Shown here piece by piece: positions 1 to 6,158 of a DNA stretch of 6,425 nucleotides. The stretch is taken from assembly GCA_014379275.1 (NCBI GenBank), contig JACMMA010000706.1:1-6425 (forward strand). Direction: 5' to 3'. Source of the stretch: Armatimonadota bacterium (GTDB lineage: Bacteria > Armatimonadota > Armatimonadia > Armatimonadales > Armatimonadaceae). Both the position numbers and the translations under genes were made by a program. The notes below the pieces were generated by a model. That model was not told the origin of the DNA, ran no database searches, and was given only the letters and a program-made list of their open reading frames with translations. Position 1 is the first letter of the stretch, and each line of letters starts with the position of its first letter.

Positions 1-481
1 ATTGGTCGATTCCCGAGAGTAAGTCGTTGTACATATAGAACAACGCGAACACATTCGGATCATAATTGGTCGCGTACCTGTCACCCGATGGAACTTCCCT
101 GTTAGGGTCAAAAAACACCCGATTGCTTTTGAAATAAGGACTGATAAGTCCAGGAATTATCCGCCCATCTGTCAACTTTCGGTCAGGTCCCCAACTCTGA
201 ATCACCACATATGGCGGTGCCTTCGGTTTGTTCGAGAGTAATCGTAAGTCTACGTATTGCCCTGGAGGCGGGAAGCACTGGTCATAGTCCTGGATATACT
301 GCAGGAACCCGAGGGCGATCTGCTTCTGGTTTGAAGCACACGAAAACTGACGGTGACGACCACCCCGCCGCTTGGCAAATACCGGGAAGAGAATCGCCCC
401 TAAAACAAAAACGATGAGTACGACCACGGTCAACTCGGTAAGTGTGAAACCGCGCTTGGAATGATGATGAGATAATGGCAT
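1..481 (-). CDS. Prepilin-like protein with N-terminal methylation motif (C-terminus cut by window edge)
   Basis: An open frame starts at ATG 481-479 and runs without a stop to the window edge, giving 160 codons. Residues 1-11 form a short basic leader (three histidines, then SKRG). Type IV prepilin peptidase would cut between G11 and F12, and E16 is the conserved Glu at +5 (FTLTE). Residues 12-35 are the hydrophobic pilin helix, followed by FPVFA, a basic stretch and SCASNQKQIALGFLQYIQDYD, a layout typical of DUF1559-like pseudopilins. The H-X9-DG end would lie outside the window. A purine-rich AAAGGA lies about 11 bases before the start. The gene begins 113 bases after the phosphoesterase gene stops, with a terminator between them, so it is probably a separate transcription unit, although I see no convincing promoter. 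The pilin-like fold is secure; the role (surface filament, pseudopilin or anchored surface protein) is unknown. Confidence 0.85.
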   Translation of the reverse strand, partial: MPLSHHHSKRGFTLTELTVVVLIVFVLGAILFPVFAKRRGGRHRQFSCASNQKQIALGFLQYIQDYDQCFPPPGQYVDLRLLSNKPKAPPYVVIQSWGPDRKLTDGRIIPGLISPYFKSNRVFFDPNREVPSGDRYATNYDPNVFALFYMYNDLLSGIDQ

Positions 482-548
482 CGTATTTCGTTTCCTTTCT
501 TACAAGGAGAGACGAAAATGGGTGCCGGTTCGTTACGGTCGGGCAACG

Positions 549-580
549 AAAAGCGGGCAAGGCACTGCGCCTTGCCCGCT
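549..580 (-). terminator. Rho-independent terminator after the phosphoesterase gene
   Basis: A perfect 12-base inverted repeat (552-563 with 569-580) encloses a 5-base loop. Read on the minus strand, the GC-rich stem ends in four consecutive T (552-549). It lies 14 bases past the phosphoesterase stop codon, as expected for the end of that operon. The T run is short, so termination may be incomplete. Its stem nearly matches that of the terminator at 4295-4330. Confidence 0.85.
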
Positions 581-594
581 CTACCTCGGTGCGG

Positions 595-3273
595 CTAATC
601 GTCGTCATAGTCGACGGGCGGCTTGTACCGCGCTGTGGGGAATGGGGTCCCCGGTTTCTGCGCATGCCAGACGGCGCGGGTGAGAACGCTCATGTCGGCG
701 CGGTCGACATCCGACAGGTCCAGTTTTGCCGAGGCTATCGCATGGTGCCGCGCTTCGCCGGTCAAAGCCGACGCGGGCGGGTTCATTTCGTCCAGTGCAA
801 TATTGGTCGGACGTGCGGTATACGGTGTCAGGTCGGCGGTTGGGGTGAAACAAGCCCGCATCGGGGTCGCCGTCCGGTCGAAGCGGTTCATGGGTTCTAG
901 CCCTAATACCAGCCCCATCGTGCGCAGAAAGGACGTATGGTTGTACACATCGCTGACGACCGCGCGGCGTTTGGTATACGGAGAGATACAGAAGGCGACG
1001 GTGCGGTGCCCGTCGACGTGATCCGCTCCCATCTGCGAATCATCCTCGATCACCAGAATCAACGTGTCCTTCCAGAACGCGGAATGCGAGAGCCGATCTA
1101 CGATGCGCCCGAGTGCCAGATCGCCGTCCGCTGTCATCGCCCGCGGCGTCGGCGAACCGGGACGGGTACCCGCCGTGTGATCGCTCGGCAGGAGCAGGAT
1201 GGATAGATTCGGCATCTGCCCGGTTTTTTCCCACTGATCGAGATCACCCAGGAACTGGTCTGCCCGCCACTGGTCCGAAACCGTGTTCGGGAACCCGATA
1301 TAGTTTGGGTGCAAATACGGCTTGAGGGCGGCGTTATCGGTGTCTGAGGTGACCGTGAACTGGTTCGTTTTATTCTTGTAATCGTTCCAAAGCTCCGTCC
1401 ATGTCCCGCCACTTTTCCCGGTTTCGTTGTTGACGATTTTCGGCTTGTTCACAAACTCGCCGTAAACACGCACGCTTTTCTTCGCCCGCACCGCCGCGGT
1501 CCACAGAAAACCGCGCGGGGAGTAGGCGAGGGGATCCCCGCCGTCGTAGGGGTAGGAGCGGGCGTGTGCCGAATAGTTGTGTTCCAGGTAGCCGTTCGCG
1601 ATGCCGGACACCGTCCATTGATGCCCGTCCGCCGAGTTCGTGCCGCTGGTATAGGTGTTGTCGAGCAGGACGAACTCGCGGGCGAGTGCGTGCGCGTTCG
1701 GCGTCACATTCGCCCCGAACAGGCACAGCGACGGATCGCCGTTCCCTTCCTTCATGTCGCCGAGGTCGTCATCGTAGGTATGATTTTCCTTGATGATATA
1801 GACGACATGCTTGAAAACCGACGGCTCCCCGACGCGCTCCGGAACCGGAACCGGTCGGGAGTCCTGGCGCGGCTTTTCCGTCTTCGCCGCCATCCCCCAC
1901 AGGTTGCTTTTGGCGACAGTTCTCGTCAGAGCGGGTAGATCGTTCCACGCCGCCCGCGAAACGAATTGAACGACTCCCAATGTGCCATGGACCCCGTACG
2001 CCGGGGTTGTTTTCTCGTCTACGGGAGCGTCCTTGCCGGGTCCTCGTGGGGAACGTCCGCCGAAGCCCTTGCTACTCGCGACGACGAGATTCCCACCCGC
2101 CTGTTGGATCGCAATCGGGTACCAGGCGGTGGGAATGTATCCTTGAATCTTGCCGCTATCTGCTTCCATTACCGCAACCGCGTTTACGCCGCCGCAGGCG
2201 ACGAACAATGTTTTTCCGTCGTCACTGACCGCGACGCTGTTAGGAATATGACCGAAGCCGGGATCATCTTCATGCCGCAGACGATACGTCTTCGTGATGC
2301 GGGGCGCGGCGACGGAAACGGCATACAGGGTGTCATCATCTTCCGAGGTCACGTAAATGGTTTTCCCATCGGCAGCGAATGCCATTCCGCCGGGCTGACG
2401 ACCTACCGTGAGTATTCGTGCCGCGAGCGTCGCCGTGTCGACGAGTGTCACCGCGCCGCCGAGGGCGGCATCGGTCTCTTTATCTACGCGAACGGCGGAG
2501 CCAGCGGACGGGGCGGATGATTCGCTTTCTTCCGCCGCCTTGCCGCCCCGGCACGCCACGCTCAGGATTTTGCCGTCGGGCGATAAGGCGACGTGGTACG
2601 GCGAAACGGCAACCCCGACCGAGCGCACGACTTTGTTTTGCGCGAGGTCGATCACGGCGACCGCGTTACGGATACCGAGCGCGGCAAACAAACGCGTCCC
2701 GTCCGGCGACACGGCAAGCCCGTTGACCTGCGGATCGCCTTTCGCCCGTCCGCGTCCGGCAAGCCCCGCCGCGACATCCGGTTCTCCGTCCGGCTTGACG
2801 ATGTCCACAACGATCTCGTCCGTCTTCGCCCACTCCGAACCGGTCGAAGTTTCTGCGATGCGAGCAACCTTACCCCCGGCTAAAGAAGCGTACACGGTCT
2901 TGCCGTCCGGCGACCATGCGATGCCAAGTGGCGCGGCGGCTCCAATGACGACTTCCGAAACTGGCTTGCCGTCCGTGGCTCCGTAAAGCAGGACCCGATT
3001 CTGTGCCATCACCGCGACGGTCTGCTTGTCGGGGGACAGGGCGAGGTCTTTAGGACGCGCCCGCTCGACGCGCGCCACTTCCCCGACCGGCATCACAAAC
3101 TGATTGGAGGAGACGCGGGTACCACCGTCACCCCCGGCCTGTTGTGCCCCGACCGGCAGTTTTGAAACATCCTGAGCCACCAGGGCGCCGGACGGACGGG
3201 CTAGATAATAGGCGAACGCCGCCGCCGCTACGGATGTAGCGGCGGCGGTCGGCACGAGAATGTGTTTCTTCAT
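595..3273 (-). CDS. Exported YncE-like beta-propeller / alkaline-phosphatase-family phosphoesterase
   Basis: This 892-residue protein has two domains. Residues 1-33 look like a signal peptide or anchor (KK, then an Ala-rich hydrophobic stretch, then ALVAQ), so it should act outside the cytoplasmic membrane. Residues about 60-400 form a YVTN/YncE-type beta-propeller, with blade turns SPDK, SPDG, SPDG, SPDG, AADG and SDDG near residues 80, 121, 189, 231, 301 and 351. Residues about 487-810 form a phosphoesterase of the alkaline phosphatase/phospholipase C superfamily. Its motifs are IKENHTYDDDLGD (494-506), NSADGHQW (546-553), PSDHT (696-700) and EDDSQMGADHVDGHR (743-757). By family analogy these supply metal ligands and the nucleophile. 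The length and order match proteins annotated as bifunctional YncE family/alkaline phosphatase family. The substrate is unknown; phosphomonoesters, phosphodiesters or phospholipids are all possible. The start is fixed by the signal peptide. No Shine-Dalgarno is visible and the upstream pilin gene ends 3 bases earlier, so translation is probably coupled. Confidence 0.93.
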   Translation of the reverse strand: MKKHILVPTAAATSVAAAAFAYYLARPSGALVAQDVSKLPVGAQQAGGDGGTRVSSNQFVMPVGEVARVERARPKDLALSPDKQTVAVMAQNRVLLYGATDGKPVSEVVIGAAAPLGIAWSPDGKTVYASLAGGKVARIAETSTGSEWAKTDEIVVDIVKPDGEPDVAAGLAGRGRAKGDPQVNGLAVSPDGTRLFAALGIRNAVAVIDLAQNKVVRSVGVAVSPYHVALSPDGKILSVACRGGKAAEESESSAPSAGSAVRVDKETDAALGGAVTLVDTATLAARILTVGRQPGGMAFAADGKTIYVTSEDDDTLYAVSVAAPRITKTYRLRHEDDPGFGHIPNSVAVSDDGKTLFVACGGVNAVAVMEADSGKIQGYIPTAWYPIAIQQAGGNLVVASSKGFGGRSPRGPGKDAPVDEKTTPAYGVHGTLGVVQFVSRAAWNDLPALTRTVAKSNLWGMAAKTEKPRQDSRPVPVPERVGEPSVFKHVVYIIKENHTYDDDLGDMKEGNGDPSLCLFGANVTPNAHALAREFVLLDNTYTSGTNSADGHQWTVSGIANGYLEHNYSAHARSYPYDGGDPLAYSPRGFLWTAAVRAKKSVRVYGEFVNKPKIVNNETGKSGGTWTELWNDYKNKTNQFTVTSDTDNAALKPYLHPNYIGFPNTVSDQWRADQFLGDLDQWEKTGQMPNLSILLLPSDHTAGTRPGSPTPRAMTADGDLALGRIVDRLSHSAFWKDTLILVIEDDSQMGADHVDGHRTVAFCISPYTKRRAVVSDVYNHTSFLRTMGLVLGLEPMNRFDRTATPMRACFTPTADLTPYTARPTNIALDEMNPPASALTGEARHHAIASAKLDLSDVDRADMSVLTRAVWHAQKPGTPFPTARYKPPVDYDDD

Positions 3274-3276
3274 AAT

Positions 3277-4143
3277 TTAGTTCGGGTAGTTGTTTTTCGT
3301 CGCGTTGTTACAATCGCCCGCATCAGCGGTAAAACCGGTGAATTTGTTGGTAACCCCGGATAACACGAGTTCCTTCCACATTTTAGAGCCGGGTACCGAC
3401 TTCACGTGACCGTCATAATAGGCGACATTGACGAAGCCGCTGTGCCGATCCCCACGCCGCGAATCGCCCTTCGGCAGGTTAAAACCGATACCCACATCAT
3501 TACCAGAACCCGGTGCCCCACAACCGAAGAAACGGCTCGGATTATCCGCACCGTCGACGGAAAGGCTGACGCTCCAACTGTCCATGACTAGAAACGTCTC
3601 GGAGGGGAACGGCATGTTGTCGGACCGGTCGAGATAGTAGGGGGCTCGTCGCTTCGCCAACCCTTCGTAGTTGATCCCATAGTGTCCCCAGATTTCTCTC
3701 AACGGCTGACCGCCGCTGAGTCTTTGGTATCGGAAAGCACTGCGGAAGTCGTCCAGGCCACTGGGGCAAAGAAATACCTGCGCGTTTTTGGTGTAGGGGA
3801 ACCATAGTGTCTGCCAGTAATAGGCTTCGGCAAAACCACGTTGCGGGACCGGCTCTTGAAACACGTTGACGTCGATTACCGATTGGTTACTGGCATCGCG
3901 CAGAATCAGACCGTCGTAATCGCTGGCGTACTGGAGGGCAGCCATGCTGATCTGTCTCAGATTAGACACGCAGGAGGCTTGACGCGCTTTGGCACGCGCC
4001 TGTGCAAAAACGGGAAACAATATCGCGGCAAGAATAGCGATAATAGCGATAACAACTAATAATTCGATCAGGGTGAAAGCGGAAAGCTTTCGGGCGGATT
4101 TTGTTCCCGACACCGGGCGGCGCCGGTCGAGTTGCACGGACAT
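3277..4143 (-). CDS. Type IV prepilin-like protein, DUF1559 / H-X9-DG family
   Basis: A complete 288-residue protein. Residues 1-22 form a long basic leader. The pilin motif FTLIELLVV starts at F23, with E27 as the +5 Glu, and a hydrophobic helix runs to about residue 43, followed by [12 protein letters not shown] (43-54) and [22 protein letters not shown]. Prepilin peptidase would cut after A22 rather than the usual Gly. Near the C-terminus, H234, nine residues, then D244-G245 give the H-X9-DG processing-associated motif. Such proteins are exported, processed by prepilin peptidase and held in or assembled at the membrane; most have no known individual role. The start was set at ATG 4143 because GGAGGG (4158-4153) lies 9 bases before it. 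An in-frame GTG at 4188 would add 15 residues but has no such support. The gene stops 3 bases before the phosphoesterase gene, so the two form an operon in which the pilin is first. Confidence 0.93.
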   Translation of the reverse strand: MSVQLDRRRPVSGTKSARKLSAFTLIELLVVIAIIAILAAILFPVFAQARAKARQASCVSNLRQISMAALQYASDYDGLILRDASNQSVIDVNVFQEPVPQRGFAEAYYWQTLWFPYTKNAQVFLCPSGLDDFRSAFRYQRLSGGQPLREIWGHYGINYEGLAKRRAPYYLDRSDNMPFPSETFLVMDSWSVSLSVDGADNPSRFFGCGAPGSGNDVGIGFNLPKGDSRRGDRHSGFVNVAYYDGHVKSVPGSKMWKELVLSGVTNKFTGFTADAGDCNNATKNNYPN

Positions 4144-4152
4144 GTTTGAATT

Positions 4153-4158
4153 CCCTCC
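4153..4158 (-). promoter_or_regulatory. Ribosome binding site that fixes the prepilin start
   Basis: GGAGGG on the minus strand is a near-consensus Shine-Dalgarno sequence 9 bases before ATG 4143. It lies inside the reading frame that a start at GTG 4188 would use, and so favours the shorter protein. Confidence 0.8.
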
Positions 4159-4162
4159 GTCA

Positions 4163-4183
4163 TCCCCTGTTATGTATAGGGGA
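4163..4183 (-). other. Small hairpin in the leader of the prepilin gene
   Basis: A 6-base inverted repeat (4163-4168 with 4178-4183; TCCCCT and AGGGGA) with a 9-base loop sits 4 bases upstream of the Shine-Dalgarno. In RNA it could form a short stem near the ribosome landing site. It lacks a T run, so it is not a terminator. A stem this short can occur by chance. Confidence 0.35.
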
Positions 4184-4194
4184 ATCACGAAAAG

Positions 4195-4237
4195 AGTATA
4201 CCCATTCGGAATTATGAGGAGATTAAGCGAAGATTAA
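4195..4237 (-). promoter_or_regulatory. Candidate promoter and tandem-repeat operator of the prepilin/phosphoesterase operon
   Basis: The minus strand has a TATACT -10-like hexamer (4200-4195), 51 bases before the prepilin ATG. No good TTGACA box lies 16-18 bases further up. Instead TTAATCT occurs twice in direct orientation (4226-4220 and 4237-4231), exactly 11 bases apart, with the near copy covering the -35 position. A related TTAACA lies at 4257-4252. Direct repeats one helical turn apart at -35 are typical of OmpR/PhoB-family activator sites. The promoter call is tentative, and the identity of any regulator is inference. Confidence 0.4.
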
Positions 4238-4294
4238 ATCTTGCCATAGAATGTTAAATTATCGCGGGGGGAAATGAGGGCATCCCTGAGACGC

Positions 4295-4330
4295 AAAAAG
4301 CGAGCAAGGATATAAACCTTGCTCGCTTTT
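4295..4330 (-). terminator. Rho-independent terminator of the SRP RNA gene
   Basis: A perfect 14-base inverted repeat (4296-4309 with 4317-4330) has a 7-base AT loop. On the minus strand the stem ends in five T (4299-4295). It lies just past the SRP RNA 3' region and would end that transcript. Four A also precede the stem, so it could work in both directions, but there is no plus-strand gene for it to serve. Confidence 0.9.
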
Positions 4331-4336
4331 CAAATC

Positions 4337-4413
4337 GTGTGACACACGGGGCGTATCTCTTAGGGCTGCTGCCTTCCGACCCTGACCCGGTTCGTGACCA
4401 CCCCGCTGCCGCA
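4337..4413 (-). ncRNA. ffs: Bacterial small signal recognition particle RNA (4.5S-like)
   Basis: This RNA binds Ffh to form the signal recognition particle, which targets membrane proteins to FtsY and the Sec translocon. The minus strand at 4386-4364 reads GUCAGGGUC, then the GGAA tetraloop (4377-4374), then GGCAGCAGCC. This is the conserved helix 8 domain that binds Ffh, very close to the E. coli form GUCAGGUCC-GGAA-GGAAGCAGCC. The flanks ACGAACCGG and CUAAG also match common bacterial forms. A basal stem can form between GCGGGG (4406-4401) and CCCCGU (4351-4346). No Alu domain is present, so it is the short type. The gene lies between a TATAAT box and a strong terminator. Both ends are estimates: the 5' end may be 4414-4410, and the unprocessed transcript would run to about 4295. 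Confidence 0.93.
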
Positions 4414-4416
4414 CGT

Positions 4417-4422
4417 ATTATA
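4417..4422 (-). promoter_or_regulatory. -10 box of the SRP RNA promoter
   Basis: A perfect TATAAT on the minus strand lies 4-7 bases upstream of the likely SRP RNA 5' end. The matching -35 position, around 4440-4446, overlaps the stop codon of the upstream TPR-like gene and is a poor match to TTGACA. Confidence 0.7.
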
Positions 4423-4442
4423 CCTAACCCCGCGGGCGAATG

Positions 4443-6125
4443 CTACTTGGCGACCAGCACTTTCTCGCCCTCGCCGACCAGATCTTCCTTGCTCAGCGTG
4501 ATGACACGCCGAATCATACGGAGGTTTTTCTTATCCGGGTCCGTGAAGAGGTAGTTCTTGTCCGTCAGTCCTTCGCCGCTCCCGCCGAACCGGTCCTGGA
4601 TGTTGTCCGGGAAGATACGCGGGTTGAGCGACAGGATCAGTTCGTACTTGTCCTTGGTGAACGAGTACATGGTCGGGTCCTTGCTCATGTCGAACTGGCG
4701 GGAATATTCGCCCGGTTTCTCGGTAGTCGCTTGCGACACCCGGTAGTTCTTTTTGTCCAACTCGGCAAGTTTCGTGGCATCGCTACGAAGTTGTGCGAAC
4801 TTCGTGGCGGTTTCCGCATCGGAGTAGAACGGTGTCGGCGCATTATAGGCCGGAGGGTACGCTACAGTGACGGCTTGCTTCTTGCCGAGCGACGATAACT
4901 GCGCTAATCCTTTCGACAGCGGCACCGTTCCCAGACCGTATTGCTTGACCTGATCGTCCGTGAACTGATACACGTTGGTGTTTTGTCCGGGACGGTCCGA
5001 CGTGTTCGCCGACTTGCCCGCCGCGATGAACAGACCGCCTTTTTCCGCCAGTTTCCCGTCACGGGTCGAGATCTGATCCTGCATGATGGTGATGCTCTGG
5101 TCGATGTCGAACGAGAACGTGTCCGACGTTTGCATCTTGTATCCCGCGTCTTGCAAACGCACGTCTACCCGCGCCCCGTCGGTCGGACCGGCGAGCAAAA
5201 CGCCCTTGCCGGGATTTTCAAGCGTCCCCATGTCGAACGACTTCCCTGCCGTCCCCCAGCAACGCCAGGTGCCTTCGATCTTCAGTACCTTGGATTTCAG
5301 CCGTGTCACCTTTGCCGTGAACTGAACATCGATCGGCGGTTGCGTATCGTCCGCGCGGACCTGCTTGCGGATTTGCAGGTGACGCCAGTTCTCCTGCGAG
5401 GAGCGCAACCCGGATTCGTTCCTACCCTTCTCTTCGGGAGAAACACCCTTCGCACTGATCCGTTTCTTGTGTTCGTCTATCACCGATGCCCACTGTGCGA
5501 TGGACTCGTCGATCCGTCCCGCGCGCTCCAAAGCGTGCGCACGGAGATGTCCGACCTGCGTCACGTCGTATTTTTCGTCGGCACTTTCGCCCTGCGCGAG
5601 TGCCTCCGACGACATCTCGTAATCCTTGAGCTTGTCGAAGGCGTTCCAACCCTTCTCCTTGTACATGTCGTACACGCCCGGATTGTTGGCAATGCCTTCG
5701 TTCAAGAGTGCGACACCGGGTCCAAGGTATCTACGGTCGGAGCGCTGGTCGGTGTCGGTGAAGTTATACATCAGGTGCCAGGCACCTGTCGCGTATACGT
5801 CCATCCAGTTCGGGTCGAGCCAGGTGATCATGCGGATCATTGGCAGAACCGCGTCGTAGTTGCCGGAGTGAAAAAACGTGTCCGTACGCACCCAGAGAAG
5901 CCCCGCGATAACCTGTCGGAAGCCGGTCAACGCGCCCAGCGTGTACTCAAAGGGGAGCCGAGCCGTCCCGCCCACGCCTTTCAATGCCACATTCGTCGCG
6001 GATTTCGGCTCCAACGCCGGCTGATTGCGAAGGGGATCAATCCGGTTTTGCAGAACGGCGACTGCCAGAACTAACGCAGCAGCCGTAGCAAGCAGTTGAT
6101 TTTTTTGCCCTGTGGAAAATGCCAT
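4443..6125 (-). CDS. Membrane-anchored TPR-like protein of unknown function
   Basis: This is a 560-residue protein. Residues about 9-26 form one N-terminal membrane segment, with no clear signal peptidase site, so most of the chain is probably anchored outside the cytoplasm. Residues about 68-122 (GFRQVIAGLLWVRTD, then HSGNYDAVLPMIRMITWLDP, then WHLMYNF) resemble the start of helical TPR-like proteins that have GFR, WLR and LDP signatures; in those, helices pair into repeats. Further helical repeat-like stretches lie about 133-215. Residues about 262-365 look beta-rich, and the C-terminal 140 residues contain charged segments. I recognise no catalytic motif. The start has AGAGGT (6140-6135) 9 bases upstream. 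The gene follows an ABC-2-type permease by 33 bases, which suggests an accessory or assembly role with that transporter. No terminator separates it from the SRP RNA gene. The coding call is secure; the function is not. Confidence 0.85.
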   Translation of the reverse strand: MAFSTGQKNQLLATAAALVLAVAVLQNRIDPLRNQPALEPKSATNVALKGVGGTARLPFEYTLGALTGFRQVIAGLLWVRTDTFFHSGNYDAVLPMIRMITWLDPNWMDVYATGAWHLMYNFTDTDQRSDRRYLGPGVALLNEGIANNPGVYDMYKEKGWNAFDKLKDYEMSSEALAQGESADEKYDVTQVGHLRAHALERAGRIDESIAQWASVIDEHKKRISAKGVSPEEKGRNESGLRSSQENWRHLQIRKQVRADDTQPPIDVQFTAKVTRLKSKVLKIEGTWRCWGTAGKSFDMGTLENPGKGVLLAGPTDGARVDVRLQDAGYKMQTSDTFSFDIDQSITIMQDQISTRDGKLAEKGGLFIAAGKSANTSDRPGQNTNVYQFTDDQVKQYGLGTVPLSKGLAQLSSLGKKQAVTVAYPPAYNAPTPFYSDAETATKFAQLRSDATKLAELDKKNYRVSQATTEKPGEYSRQFDMSKDPTMYSFTKDKYELILSLNPRIFPDNIQDRFGGSGEGLTDKNYLFTDPDKKNLRMIRRVITLSKEDLVGEGEKVLVAK

Positions 6126-6158
6126 TTCGATGCGACCTCTTTCTAAATATGGTTCCCG

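Noticed and set aside
282..665. Minus-strand frame of 127 codons spanning the terminator
   Set aside because: It overlaps both the phosphoesterase end and the true prepilin frame in a different phase and crosses the terminator hairpin. The prepilin frame has the clear family motif.
2671..2810. Possible Ser/Glu-rich insertion in the beta-propeller, considered as foreign sequence
   Set aside because: The neighbouring propeller segment (residues about 240-275) aligns in style with the variable loop found in this YncE/phosphatase family, so it needs no special explanation.
1966..2986. Several plus-strand frames of 80-190 codons opposite the beta-propeller region
   Set aside because: All are antisense to the phosphoesterase gene, overlap one another in different frames, and show low-complexity Arg/Ser/Pro sequence.
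4144..4188. Upstream GTG start for the complete prepilin
   Set aside because: The 15 extra residues would be encoded over the Shine-Dalgarno and leader hairpin, and ATG 4143 has ideal spacing from GGAGGG.
4339..4554. Plus-strand frame of 71 codons across the SRP RNA
   Set aside because: It is antisense to the SRP RNA and to the end of the TPR-like gene, with no ribosome binding site or family signature.
4941..6074. Long plus-strand open frame of 377 codons opposite the TPR-like gene
   Set aside because: It lies wholly antisense to a well-supported gene. Its Arg/Val/Leu-rich composition without recognisable motifs is what codon bias produces on the opposite strand.
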